Of a stretch of DNA of 33,566 nt, positions 13,695 through 20,646 are shown in pieces; the first letter of the stretch is position 1; each line of letters begins with the position of its first letter. The stretch covers positions 1-33,566 of IMG/VR virus record IMGVR_UViG_3300045999_003816. One strand, given 5' to 3'. Under the pieces are notes generated by a model. The model searched no databases. It saw nothing but the letters and a program-made list of their open reading frames with translations, and was not told where the DNA came from. This DNA is from a virus. Made by a program: the position numbers and the translations under genes.

Positions 13695-14239
13695 GACGAA
13701 GCCTCTGCTAATTTACGGAGCATGATGTCGATGATACGGGGGAACGTTGTTGTCTGGAAAGACTCAAAAGCAGGGCGAATGTATGGCCTTGCTGGAATCG
13801 TTATAGTATGGGGTTTGGTTACTGGCAAATCACCACCCTTGGCTTTTGATACGAATTTGGCCAGTCCATCATCGCCAATGAAGTAAGGCGTTCCGCCTGG
13901 ATGGTTTATAGTCCCACCGTATTCATGAATCCGAGCGTATGGTATGACGTTTAAGTCGATTTCAAGAATGAAGGTGTAAGTGCTGCCACTTTCAACATAC
14001 CGCGATTTGTTGCCCTTCGCCCTGTATACTGTGGCAGCCTTGAACAGGTTGCCACTTACCAGCTGCAAAGTGCTCCCTTGTGGTTTGCGTGGGTACTTCG
14101 GGTTGCGGTTTGTTTCGCCGTAGTTCTTCGAAATGTCTACAGCAAGGGCAGTCTGCATCCGTTGTGGATCCAATGCGTCCTTTGCCGCTGCAGGCAAGCC
14201 CATTAGAATTAAACGTACATATTCGTCGACACTAATCAC
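13691..14239 (-). CDS. HK97 gp10-like head-tail joining protein (182 aa)
   Basis: The protein has the features of the gp10/virion morphogenesis group: an internal YARIHEYGGTINHPGGTPYF motif, then IPARPYIRPAFESFQT. The xRIHEyGG and iPaRPyirPa motifs are the conserved landmarks of this family, which joins tails to heads. I chose the GTG at 14239, which overlaps the upstream TGA as GTGA with AGGG 9 bases upstream. A TTG at 14245 would add two residues. The family match is good; the precise ring it forms is inferred. Confidence 0.8.
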   Translation of the reverse strand: MISVDEYVRLILMGLPAAAKDALDPQRMQTALAVDISKNYGETNRNPKYPRKPQGSTLQLVSGNLFKAATVYRAKGNKSRYVESGSTYTFILEIDLNVIPYARIHEYGGTINHPGGTPYFIGDDGLAKFVSKAKGGDLPVTKPHTITIPARPYIRPAFESFQTTTFPRIIDIMLRKLAEASS

Positions 14240-14814
14240 AGCCAAGCCCTGACGATATAAGGTGCCAGCCGTGCACGGAATCGGTTTGTCAGGTCACGAT
14301 AGACGGTCGTTACTGTCGTGCCGGCCTCTGACGAAGCCACCGACTGAAGCCCGATTCTGTTTTCACGACCTGAGTAATCAGTGTTTTTGAATAACTCCAC
14401 GACCATTTCGGAGCAAACACTTTTAATATCAGCAGGTGTGTTGGCGTCTGTATAACCGACCGTAACATTTGCACGCCACAAAACGTAGTTGAGTCCTTCG
14501 GCATAGTACACCTGATAAACACCGTCTGCTTTCACAACGATAGCACCTGTGGCTGTTGTCCAGGTTGCATCGTCGACGTGTTCCTTGTACTGCAGTGATG
14601 TCAAGGTAACAGGCACGGTGTACGGTAGGATATAGGTTTGCATCCTGTTACCTACGAAGTCCAGCGCTACGGTCTCGGTTTCGATAGGTTGTTTGCAGAT
14701 GCCCTTGATAATAGAGCCAGCCTGCAGGATGAAGCCTAGTATGCGCGTGTCTTGCGTGCTGTCCCCGATGTTGAGATAGCTTGTTTTGATTTCAGAGACA
14801 GTTACCAATGCCAT
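14236..14814 (-). CDS. Head-tail connector protein, gp6-like (192 aa)
   Basis: The protein begins MALVTVSEIKTSYLNIGDST followed by TRILGFILQAGSIIKGICKQ, like the helical start of HK97 gp6/SPP1 gp15-type adaptors, which stack under the portal. A beta-rich insert (TYILPYTVPVTLTSLQYKEH) is followed by a helix PADIKSVCSEMVVELF and a C-terminal end RDLTNRFRARLAPYIVRAWL. AGGA precedes the ATG at 14814, and the gene directly precedes the gp10-like gene. Unusually, it is separated from the capsid genes by the fibre and lysis cassettes. Confidence 0.7.
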   Translation of the reverse strand: MALVTVSEIKTSYLNIGDSTQDTRILGFILQAGSIIKGICKQPIETETVALDFVGNRMQTYILPYTVPVTLTSLQYKEHVDDATWTTATGAIVVKADGVYQVYYAEGLNYVLWRANVTVGYTDANTPADIKSVCSEMVVELFKNTDYSGRENRIGLQSVASSEAGTTVTTVYRDLTNRFRARLAPYIVRAWL

Positions 14815-15276
14815 TTACTTAATTCCTACAACGTCGAAGATTGCCTGGTCGCTTTCGTTCATCTGTGTTGGAAAGCGTGTTGATAAAATTAGAGACTTTT
14901 TGTATAAAGATACGCACACCTTATCCGACTGGTTACCACCAAGAAGATACACGCTGTCGCCTTTTTCACCTGTGTAGAAACCGACGTGATGGCCTCCGGT
15001 TCTTTTTAGCACTACGAGGCACCCATACTGAATAGGAACCTCGCGTCCCCACTTCAGCCATGACTTCGCTGCAGCGGAGCGTGTGATTGGGTAGCCTGAC
15101 TTATTGAATACCCAGTTCACGAACGACGAACACCAAGGCACCTCGTCTGCTTTGGCTTTCAACGTGGTAAGTGCATGGTATTCTAGAATCCTCGGAGTGT
15201 GCGATGAGATGCCAGTGATTTGCTTGATACCTTTTTCACCTTCGGCAATCTTGAGCCAGCTGTACTTGTTAGACAT
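14815..15276 (-). CDS. CHAP-type endolysin (TIGR02594-like)
   Basis: This 153-residue protein matches the TIGR02594 group of phage peptidoglycan amidase/endopeptidases. It has the catalytic cysteine in VPWCSSFVNWVF (C49), the histidine in GGHHVGFYTG (H96/H97) and the polar residue in LLGGNQSDKV (N115). It consists of the catalytic domain only, with no cell-wall binding domain and no signal peptide, so release would need a holin. The ATG at 15276 overlaps the HEXXH gene by 8 bases and has AAGGGG 9 bases upstream. It cleaves peptidoglycan at the end of infection. Confidence 0.85.
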   Translation of the reverse strand: MSNKYSWLKIAEGEKGIKQITGISSHTPRILEYHALTTLKAKADEVPWCSSFVNWVFNKSGYPITRSAAAKSWLKWGREVPIQYGCLVVLKRTGGHHVGFYTGEKGDSVYLLGGNQSDKVCVSLYKKSLILSTRFPTQMNESDQAIFDVVGIK

Positions 15277-15559
15277 CTAATTGGTTCCCCTTCGCTGTTT
15301 TGTACGATTGCCAGGCCATTTCTTCGAACAACCTTGTCCGTTCTTCGTTATGGTCTTGCCCTGTTGCTGCCTCAAAAGCATGGTACCATTCGTGTAGGAA
15401 CGTCTTAAGTTGAGTTTCTATGGTCGTGAGCCGGCCGTCTACGTGGGTTGCTATGCGGATTGTGTGCTTCTCAGCGTCACATTCGCCATAGGCGCCCCGC
15501 ATCTTGCACATCCGCACACGCCAGGTGTGGCCTCCGAGTTTGAATGACGTGGGGATCAT
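15269..15559 (-). CDS. Small HEXXH zinc metallopeptidase-like protein (96 aa)
   Basis: The zinc-binding signature is FLHEWYHAFEAATG (H56, E57, H60), preceded by a strand HTIRIATHV, as in minimal phage M48/M78/SprT-like peptidases. At 96 residues it is little more than the active-site core. The third zinc ligand may be an acidic residue in EERTRLFEEMAW. It is coupled by 4-base and 8-base overlaps to a phosphoesterase and the endolysin. The substrate is unknown; a role in lysis or in processing a host protein is inferred from context. Confidence 0.7.
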   Translation of the reverse strand: MIPTSFKLGGHTWRVRMCKMRGAYGECDAEKHTIRIATHVDGRLTTIETQLKTFLHEWYHAFEAATGQDHNEERTRLFEEMAWQSYKTAKGNQLDV

Positions 15560-16626
15560 CTCACTTCTCCGTCAATTATCATCTTGTTGTATACTGTGAA
15601 ACGTCCCGAGTGCTGCAGGTCGACAAGAGCGAACCCGTGATTCCAGCCGTTACGAGCCGCGTAGAACGGATTTAAATCGCACAGGCACCCAACAGACCAC
15701 CCTGCTATGAAAGACCCGTCTAAGGGCCTGCGAATCATGTCCGTTGACGTTCTGTGCACGTGCCCCACTAGGATATTGTCGAGGGCTTTCATTCTGTAGT
15801 TTCGCCCTGGCGTTACACCACCACCACCGAACCACTCATGACCGTGATCTATCCACAGCTGGCCAGCCTGCATCTTGCCCCGTTTACTTACCCACTCGAT
15901 GCCTAGCTCACGTAGTTTCAGAAACTCCTCGAGGTGAACGGTGCCGATTAGTTCCTTCGCCTTACGTGCAAGGTAGCGCTGGTATCTTTCTTCGTGGTTG
16001 CCCTCACGGTAGACGATGCGTACCTTGTCACCAAAGAAAGCCCGCAGGTGTTTCAGCATCGCAATAGCAACATCCAATTCCCACTTCCAAGAACGTTTCC
16101 CTTCGACCTTTTCGTGATCGCTTAGGTTGTAGACGTCCAACATATCGCCGTTCAATACGAGCGTGTCTATGCCCTCATCACGGAGTGTTTCTATGGCCGT
16201 CCAATATGCGCCGTAAAAATTACCAGCCGAATCTTTGCGGAGATCGTGGAATGGCCAGTGAGCATCCGAGATGATGCCTATCTTACCAGGTCGTATTTCG
16301 CATACTTCGTCATCACGTAGTTCGCCTGCTATGGCATCGTCGAAGGGAACCGCCCCGTATTCGGTAGCTGGTGCTTCGGCTGTTCTAAGTTTCTTGAGTG
16401 CTTCGGCCTCACGTTCATGGACGCTGTTAAGTGCTGCCTTTGCCTTGGCAACTTTCGTAGACATCAGCTCGGGGTTCTCAGCAGCGAAGGCGTGGGCGTT
16501 CTTGATTTCAGCGCCGCGTATTATGCCACCCTTAATCTGGGATTTCTTCATACGAGCCGCACGGTAATCTTCGATGATTTCCCGCACGGCATCGTACTCT
16601 ACATCGGACAGGCGTAAACGCGGCAT
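15556..16626 (-). CDS. Calcineurin-like metallophosphoesterase (356 aa)
   Basis: All hallmark motifs of the family are present: DAH at D121/H123, GDMLD at 160-164, GNHE at 209-212, HGH at 261-263 and GHVH at 288-291. These bind two metal ions to hydrolyse phosphoesters. The N-terminal 110 residues are helical and charged (YDAVREIIEDYRAARMKKSQ), likely a DNA- or protein-binding extension, and end in a linker. Related phage enzymes are often annotated as DNA phosphoesterases, but the substrate is not shown here. The gene lies between the holin-like and peptidase genes, 16 bases after the former. Confidence 0.85.
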   Translation of the reverse strand: MPRLRLSDVEYDAVREIIEDYRAARMKKSQIKGGIIRGAEIKNAHAFAAENPELMSTKVAKAKAALNSVHEREAEALKKLRTAEAPATEYGAVPFDDAIAGELRDDEVCEIRPGKIGIISDAHWPFHDLRKDSAGNFYGAYWTAIETLRDEGIDTLVLNGDMLDVYNLSDHEKVEGKRSWKWELDVAIAMLKHLRAFFGDKVRIVYREGNHEERYQRYLARKAKELIGTVHLEEFLKLRELGIEWVSKRGKMQAGQLWIDHGHEWFGGGGVTPGRNYRMKALDNILVGHVHRTSTDMIRRPLDGSFIAGWSVGCLCDLNPFYAARNGWNHGFALVDLQHSGRFTVYNKMIIDGEVR

Positions 16627-16642
16627 GTCTGGCCCTGTCTAT

Positions 16643-16999
16643 TTACTTGGAATCTTCAGCGAAAAAACCGATAATGAAGATAGCAACCGCAGTGATCGCT
16701 TCCTGTGGGATAGTGTAACCAGTAACCGAGTTCACCACAAGGGCGATGGCAGACACGACGCCTGCAACGGTTGTTTTCCAGTTCTTCATGAGAAGACCTC
16801 GGGAGATAGTGAATAAGTGAGGTATCAGTCGCAACATAATCCACGCATTGTGGATTTTATCAACAATGTTAGTGCTCGGCTGTTCTTCAGCATCGACGAC
16901 AGGCAACGGCTGAACAGGTCGTATTTTCTGGAATACGTTCGGCCGTTCTATGCGCCTCGGAAGTACCTTCGTAATTATCGGGTCTTCACTTAGTGACAC
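16643..16999 (-). CDS. Holin-like membrane protein (118 aa) with possible internal start
   Basis: The C-terminal 48 residues (MKNWKTTVAGVVSAIALVVN, then a turn and ITAVAIFIIGFFAEDSK) look like a small two-helix phage holin, which permeabilises the inner membrane to release the endolysin. The full frame adds 70 mostly polar residues, including RRIERPNVFQKIRPVQPLPV. The GTG at 16999 has a weak AAGG site. An internal ATG at 16789 has GAGG 9 bases upstream and would give the 48-residue form alone. Two products, as in dual-start holins, are possible. It overlaps the upstream gene by 14 bases. Confidence 0.65.
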   Translation of the reverse strand: MSLSEDPIITKVLPRRIERPNVFQKIRPVQPLPVVDAEEQPSTNIVDKIHNAWIMLRLIPHLFTISRGLLMKNWKTTVAGVVSAIALVVNSVTGYTIPQEAITAVAIFIIGFFAEDSK

Positions 17000-17270
17000 G
17001 CTTGTACGCCTTACGTGGTTTTGGGTCTGTGTTGCCTGTTCGTTCTTCTAATCTTACCAGCCGCTCGATAATCTCAACGATGCGCTGTGTGATTAGCTCA
17101 TCTGATTTTTTGAGAGCAATGATTTCGTTGGTCGTGTTGCTCATCACTTCGTGCATGGCAATGACGTTATCACGTGTTTCGCGGAAATCGTTCACGAGCG
17201 TTTTCACCCAGAAGCCGATGATGGCCAGCATGGTGCTCATGATGACGCCAAACAGAGTTTCAACGGTCAT
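16986..17270 (-). CDS. Membrane-anchored coiled-coil protein, lysis-associated (94 aa)
   Basis: An N-terminal membrane helix (LFGVIMSTMLAIIGFWVKTL, about 6-25) is followed by a long amphipathic coiled coil (ALKKSDELITQRIVEIIERL, RLEER) and a basic tail. This layout fits an inner-membrane spanin or a holin-associated protein. XhlA-type proteins have the reverse order. There is no overlapping o-spanin-like lipoprotein frame nearby, so a spanin pair is not proven. The ATG at 17270 overlaps the preceding stop as ATGA. The gene belongs to the lysis-like cassette. Confidence 0.6.
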   Translation of the reverse strand: MTVETLFGVIMSTMLAIIGFWVKTLVNDFRETRDNVIAMHEVMSNTTNEIIALKKSDELITQRIVEIIERLVRLEERTGNTDPKPRKAYKRVTK

Positions 17271-17470
17271 GGCTGTTCGTCCTCATTATTAGGGATGGCA
17301 CGATAGAAGCGAGCTTCGCTTTCTTCCCACCAATCGCCAATGCCTGCCCAATCGTTAGCGATCATAATCGTCCCGTCATTCGGCGGCTGCCATGTTTCCA
17401 GCAAACCATCCCAGAGACAAGTATTATACACTACGTTGTCTTTGACCATTGCGTATCGTTTAGGTTCCAT
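17267..17470 (-). CDS. Small fibre-associated protein (67 aa)
   Basis: The protein shows the pattern KDNVVYNTCLWDGLLETWQPP followed by ANDWAGIGDWW. A pattern of the form VxxGxVxNxxvWDGxxxWxPP...xxxGdxy is common in short phage proteins encoded beside tail fibre genes and at the starts of some tail fibre chaperones. GGAG lies 9 bases before the ATG at 17470, within the end of the adhesin gene. It may help fold the adhesin upstream of it; that is an inference from position. Confidence 0.6.
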   Translation of the reverse strand: MEPKRYAMVKDNVVYNTCLWDGLLETWQPPNDGTIMIANDWAGIGDWWEESEARFYRAIPNNEDEQP

Positions 17471-17473
17471 CGT

Positions 17474-18613
17474 TTATGCTCCGTAGTATTCGACGACTAT
17501 ACAAAGTCCATTACCGCCAGCACCACCGGCTCCTGAGTTAGCACCGTTCGTGCTTGCACCTCCGCCACCTCCGCCAGCACCACGCCCGCCAGCTCCGCCA
17601 TTACCGCCAGCAATTGATCCACTCGATCCACCGGTTGTATCACCAGCAGCCCCACCGCCGCCGCCTGTGCCTATGGCGTTTGTAATAGCATTGTTAATGT
17701 CAAATATCAGCTTGTCTGCAACATTGCTGCCATTTGATCCATTAAGAGTGCCTGTTGTTGTTCCGCCTGCTCCACCAAAAATTTCTGTACTATTACCATT
17801 GTAAATACTACTACCATTGCCACCGTTATATGAAACATTTGTCCCACTTATCGACCCACTTCCACCACCTCCGGAACATGCAGAATTAGACATTGCGGGG
17901 TTTGCATTGCCGCCACTTTGGCCGGAATTAGAAAATCCACCATTTGCGCCGCTGACTGAAAATGGGCCAAATGCAGGAATTGAACCTATAATACCACCCC
18001 CATTACCGCCTGCTGTAAATGCTAGCGTTCCGCCATTGCCGCGATTTCCACCGTTGGCACTAACAAGCCCCGCAAATATCGTAGCCCCACCAGTAACGCC
18101 GAAGTTGCCATTATTGCTATTGACCGTTTGTGCCGCACCCCCAGCCCCACCGCTGCCAATGGTGATAGCATAGCTTGAACCTGTTAAAGTTGCGGCTCGC
18201 ATAATTCTATAAGCATAGCCGCCTCCACCTCCACCGCTTCCGCCTGTTCTCGAGGTACCAGCAGATCCACGTCTTCCACTTCCACCACCGCCCCCAGCCC
18301 CAAAGCATACGACCAATGCACCCCAAAAGTTAGCGGCCGTTGGCTTCGTCCATGTGTCATTAGCTGTGTATTCGCGGACGACTGGGTTTGTTCCACCGCC
18401 TCCGGTAGCTGTCAGGTCAAACTCGGTTCCTGCATCATTCTTGAAATACAGTTTCCCGTCGGTCTTTGCGTATACAATACCATAACCAGAGGCAGGTGTG
18501 CCGAGTGATGTGGATTGCTCCGCTACCATCGTGCCTTCGCCTGCTATCAGTGTGTCCGTGTCTGGCAATTCAGACAACGTGCCGGAGGTTATTATAGGTC
18601 TCTTACTTGACAT
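17474..18613 (-). CDS. Glycine-rich tail fibre adhesin (379 aa)
   Basis: Residues 1-70 form a small fibre domain (TPASGYGIVYAKTDGKLYFK, NDAGTEFDLTA). Residues 78-110 (REYTANDTWTKP, LVVCFGAGGGGG) start a glycine-rich domain that runs to the end (CIVVEYYGA). It has repeated GGxG runs separated by short Asn/Ser/Thr segments. This composition is known from phage adhesins such as Salmonella phage S16 gp38, where glycine strands pack as polyglycine II helices and loops contact the host receptor. The middle third uses more A/T-rich codons than neighbouring genes. The start overlaps the 68-residue paralogue (TAATG). Receptor binding is likely but inferred. Confidence 0.75.
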   Translation of the reverse strand: MSSKRPIITSGTLSELPDTDTLIAGEGTMVAEQSTSLGTPASGYGIVYAKTDGKLYFKNDAGTEFDLTATGGGGTNPVVREYTANDTWTKPTAANFWGALVVCFGAGGGGGSGRRGSAGTSRTGGSGGGGGGYAYRIMRAATLTGSSYAITIGSGGAGGAAQTVNSNNGNFGVTGGATIFAGLVSANGGNRGNGGTLAFTAGGNGGGIIGSIPAFGPFSVSGANGGFSNSGQSGGNANPAMSNSACSGGGGSGSISGTNVSYNGGNGSSIYNGNSTEIFGGAGGTTTGTLNGSNGSNVADKLIFDINNAITNAIGTGGGGGAAGDTTGGSSGSIAGGNGGAGGRGAGGGGGGASTNGANSGAGGAGGNGLCIVVEYYGA

Positions 18614-18819
18614 TAGCTCAATAGTGTTTCCGTGCCTGCATCGTTTTTGAAGTACAGCAAACCGTCTGCTTTAACGTACATAACACCGTATCCAGATGGA
18701 GGCGTGGCAAGCGAACTTGCCTGTTCGCGCATTAAGATTCCTTCCCCACATATCAGCGTATCAGCGTCGATATGCTCGGCTATGTCACCCCTACCCGTCA
18801 ACGGTCTCTTACTTGACAT
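18613..18819 (-). CDS. Stand-alone paralogue of the adhesin N-terminus (68 aa)
   Basis: The whole product aligns with residues 1-68 of the next gene: MSSKRP starts both, followed by ADTLICGEG versus TDTLIAGEG, SSLATPPSGYGVMYVKADG versus TSLGTPASGYGIVYAKTDG, and LYFKNDAGTE in both. The DNA around both starts is also the same over 19 bases (18597-18615 and 18803-18821). It is a tandem duplication that kept only the N-terminal fibre domain. It is coupled on both sides by TAATG overlaps, so it is probably translated. It could be a separate virion subunit or the remnant of a replaced fibre. Confidence 0.7.
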   Translation of the reverse strand: MSSKRPLTGRGDIAEHIDADTLICGEGILMREQASSLATPPSGYGVMYVKADGLLYFKNDAGTETLLS

Positions 18820-19328
18820 TAAGCTAGCGTAATAGGTTGCTGTTCTTCAAAGTTAATCTCGGTTGCTGACAAAGCAATTCCGATTTCCTGCGAAATAAAG
18901 CCCGCCGTGCTCGGAGCCGTTGCCGTTGCCGCGCCTGCTGTTGAACCACTTAAGTAGTAAGCCGCGCCCGGCGTTAAACCTGTAAGCCCTGTGATCGTAC
19001 CATCGAGGTACACGGTTGCGTTGTTTGGTGATGTGGAGTTTGTAATCACAAAGCCGATAGCACGGCGTCCGTTGCTTGCGTCTGCCTTGCGTGCCTTGAT
19101 TGTGCCGCCATCGTTAAACAGATTCACGAGGTTGCCAGCAGATAAATTCTCGGTTGTTGCCGCAACCTTTACAGTCGCACCAATCCCTGATGGCAATACT
19201 GAATTGTCAAGCTTGCCGCCTCCGTCCAAAGCAACAATCTTGCCCGCTTCCGTTGCGCCGGTGGATGATACGGTCGCTTCGACTTCAGCAAGCTGCCCCG
19301 CGTTATTCTTGATATACTTTTCTGCCAT
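18819..19328 (-). CDS. Fibre/decoration-like structural protein (169 aa)
   Basis: This protein is rich in Ala, Gly, Thr and beta-strands, ending with DGTITGLTGLTPGAAYYLSG and TAGFISQEIGIALSATEINF. The pattern GxixgltgLxpGxxYYls...GxvxxxxiGxAlsxte is a short domain repeated in many phage fibre and head-fibre proteins. It begins MAEKYIKNNAGQLAEVEATV, resembling a virion-anchoring region. It follows another protein carrying the same kind of domain, so the two may form a composite fibre. The specific role is unknown. Confidence 0.6.
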   Translation of the reverse strand: MAEKYIKNNAGQLAEVEATVSSTGATEAGKIVALDGGGKLDNSVLPSGIGATVKVAATTENLSAGNLVNLFNDGGTIKARKADASNGRRAIGFVITNSTSPNNATVYLDGTITGLTGLTPGAAYYLSGSTAGAATATAPSTAGFISQEIGIALSATEINFEEQQPITLA

Positions 19329-19329
19329 G

Positions 19330-19803
19330 TTACACCGTTTGAATGATTGTGTCTATGTCGATTAGTAGTTGCGTCGCTGTTAAGGCCTTGCCTACGTGAA
19401 CGACGATAGCGCCGTTCGTTGGCACCGTCTGTGTTAGTGTTCCGTTCGTGCCCAGGTAAACCGTTCCCTTCGTCCAGTTCCAGTTGGCATCTGTTAAGAT
19501 ACCCGAGATCTTAATGGTCACGTTCGCCCCTGAGCTTGCGGCCGTGTATACGATGCCTACAACCTGTGCATTTGCAAGCGTGTTGTTGCTGGCGTACACA
19601 GCCTGACCTGAGGAGTTTGTAGTAACAGCACGAAGTGCAGACAGGTTTTCGCCAGCGACCAATGTGAGGTCATCAGAGATAGGCACCAGCCCACCCGATG
19701 CAACATCGAGTGTGATAGTAGATTGGTCGACGTTCAGTTTTACGTCTTCATCTGCAATGTTCAGGCTGATCGTCGACTGATCTACGTTTATCGTCGTGCT
19801 CAC
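19330..19803 (-). CDS. Fibre-like structural protein with repeated N-terminus (157 aa)
   Basis: The N-terminus has two near-identical strands: INVDQSTISLNIADEDVKLN followed by VDQSTITLDVASGG. The rest (GENLSALRAVTTNSSGQAVY, VVGIVYTAASSGANVTIKIS, VYLGTNGTLTQTVP) is the same kind of beta-rich capping domain as in the next gene. It starts with GTG at 19803, overlapping the previous stop as GTGA. The internal repeat suggests a trimeric fibre shaft start. I cannot say whether it is on the head or the tail. Confidence 0.6.
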   Translation of the reverse strand: MSTTINVDQSTISLNIADEDVKLNVDQSTITLDVASGGLVPISDDLTLVAGENLSALRAVTTNSSGQAVYASNNTLANAQVVGIVYTAASSGANVTIKISGILTDANWNWTKGTVYLGTNGTLTQTVPTNGAIVVHVGKALTATQLLIDIDTIIQTV

Positions 19804-20144
19804 TGGGTAACCTCACCAAGAACAGTAACGTAACCTCGGAGAAGTTCGTTCGTTGAACTTGAGACCGTCTGCTCCAAGTCCCAGACGTAAACCTCACCAA
19901 CCGTCAGCGATGCCGTAGTCGCTGCACTTAGTGCCACCGAGAACGTACCCTGCGAAGCGTTGACAGTCGTAATCGTGAACGTTGCAGCCAGCACGTTGTC
20001 GATAGTCCTAATCTGGCCGGCGAAGGTGTAACCTGTAATATTGGTAACCACCCCGTTCGACTTATGTGTGAAGGTACGTGCAAAGGCTGCCCCCTGACGG
20101 AGCTCTAAATCAACACGTGCACCTGATGATGATAGTATGACCAT
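19800..20144 (-). CDS. BppU/Ig-like N-terminal domain structural protein (114 aa)
   Basis: The sequence DLELRQGAAFARTFTHKSNG, NITGYTFAGQIRT and the end VGEVYVWDLEQTV...LLRGYVTVLGEVT match a widespread phage beta-sandwich. It is often seen as the N-terminal domain of baseplate upper proteins and of fibre genes (family pattern). Here it is a stand-alone protein. AAAGG lies before the ATG at 20144. As the first gene after the capsid block it may anchor the following fibre-like proteins to the virion; this is inferred. Confidence 0.65.
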   Translation of the reverse strand: MVILSSSGARVDLELRQGAAFARTFTHKSNGVVTNITGYTFAGQIRTIDNVLAATFTITTVNASQGTFSVALSAATTASLTVGEVYVWDLEQTVSSSTNELLRGYVTVLGEVTQ

Positions 20145-20167
20145 GGAATACCTTTGCTGTGCTCACC

Positions 20168-20187
20168 ACTGGGCCCTAAGGCCCAGT
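20168..20187 (-). terminator. Strong hairpin after the head genes
   Basis: A perfect 8-bp stem (20168-20175 with 20180-20187) with a 4-base loop lies between the probable decoration gene and the next structural gene. There is no T-run after it, so it may slow polymerase or protect mRNA ends instead of terminating outright. Confidence 0.5.
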
Positions 20188-20199
20188 CGTCAGAACAGA

Positions 20200-20637
20200 T
20201 TAGTCCTTGATGATGTTAGCAGCAAGACCGCGCTCGGTAGCGTCGTTGATGCCTTCGCCGTTATAGAGAACAGCGATGCACGATCCGAAAGTACCTGTCG
20301 ATCCGTCGCCAGCTGTAGCAACGACGTCGATATAACGCTTGCGACCTGCGAGATTCACAAAGAACCCGAAGACCTTGTTATCATCGTTAGCTGTTGGCAG
20401 TGCCGGTGAACCCGACGCTCCGTAAACACAGCCTGTGATGTCAGCATAGCTGGAATCTACATCTGACTCTTGCAGCTTGAGGGCTGCCATCGCGATGTCT
20501 GTTGCACCGAGGCTGAAATACACTGCGAGCTTACCAAAGCCAGCTGTGTCGATCGTGTTAGTTGTAAACGATGCATTGTCAACGATTGCAGCTGGTGGCG
20601 TAACGTTGACAACCTTCACATTTTGTAGTGCGTTCAT
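20200..20637 (-). CDS. Putative head decoration protein (145 aa)
   Basis: The gene lies directly after the major capsid gene, with its own good ribosome-binding site (AAGGTG before the ATG at 20637) and a hairpin after it, both consistent with an abundant virion protein. The product is beta-rich with a central FGKLAVYFSLGATDIAMAAL and AGRKRYIDVVATAGDGS. Proteins of this form are frequent next to phage capsid genes and are usually taken as decoration proteins. The identification is by position and composition only. Confidence 0.6.
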   Translation of the reverse strand: MNALQNVKVVNVTPPAAIVDNASFTTNTIDTAGFGKLAVYFSLGATDIAMAALKLQESDVDSSYADITGCVYGASGSPALPTANDDNKVFGFFVNLAGRKRYIDVVATAGDGSTGTFGSCIAVLYNGEGINDATERGLAANIIKD

Positions 20638-20646
20638 GTTGTCACC

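Noticed and set aside
17550-18173. Proline-rich plus-strand frames
   Set aside because: They are the mirror image of glycine codons in the adhesin gene (GGN read as NCC), not real proteins.
17474-18613. Diversity-generating retroelement at the adhesin
   Set aside because: No reverse transcriptase gene and no template repeat are present anywhere in the window.
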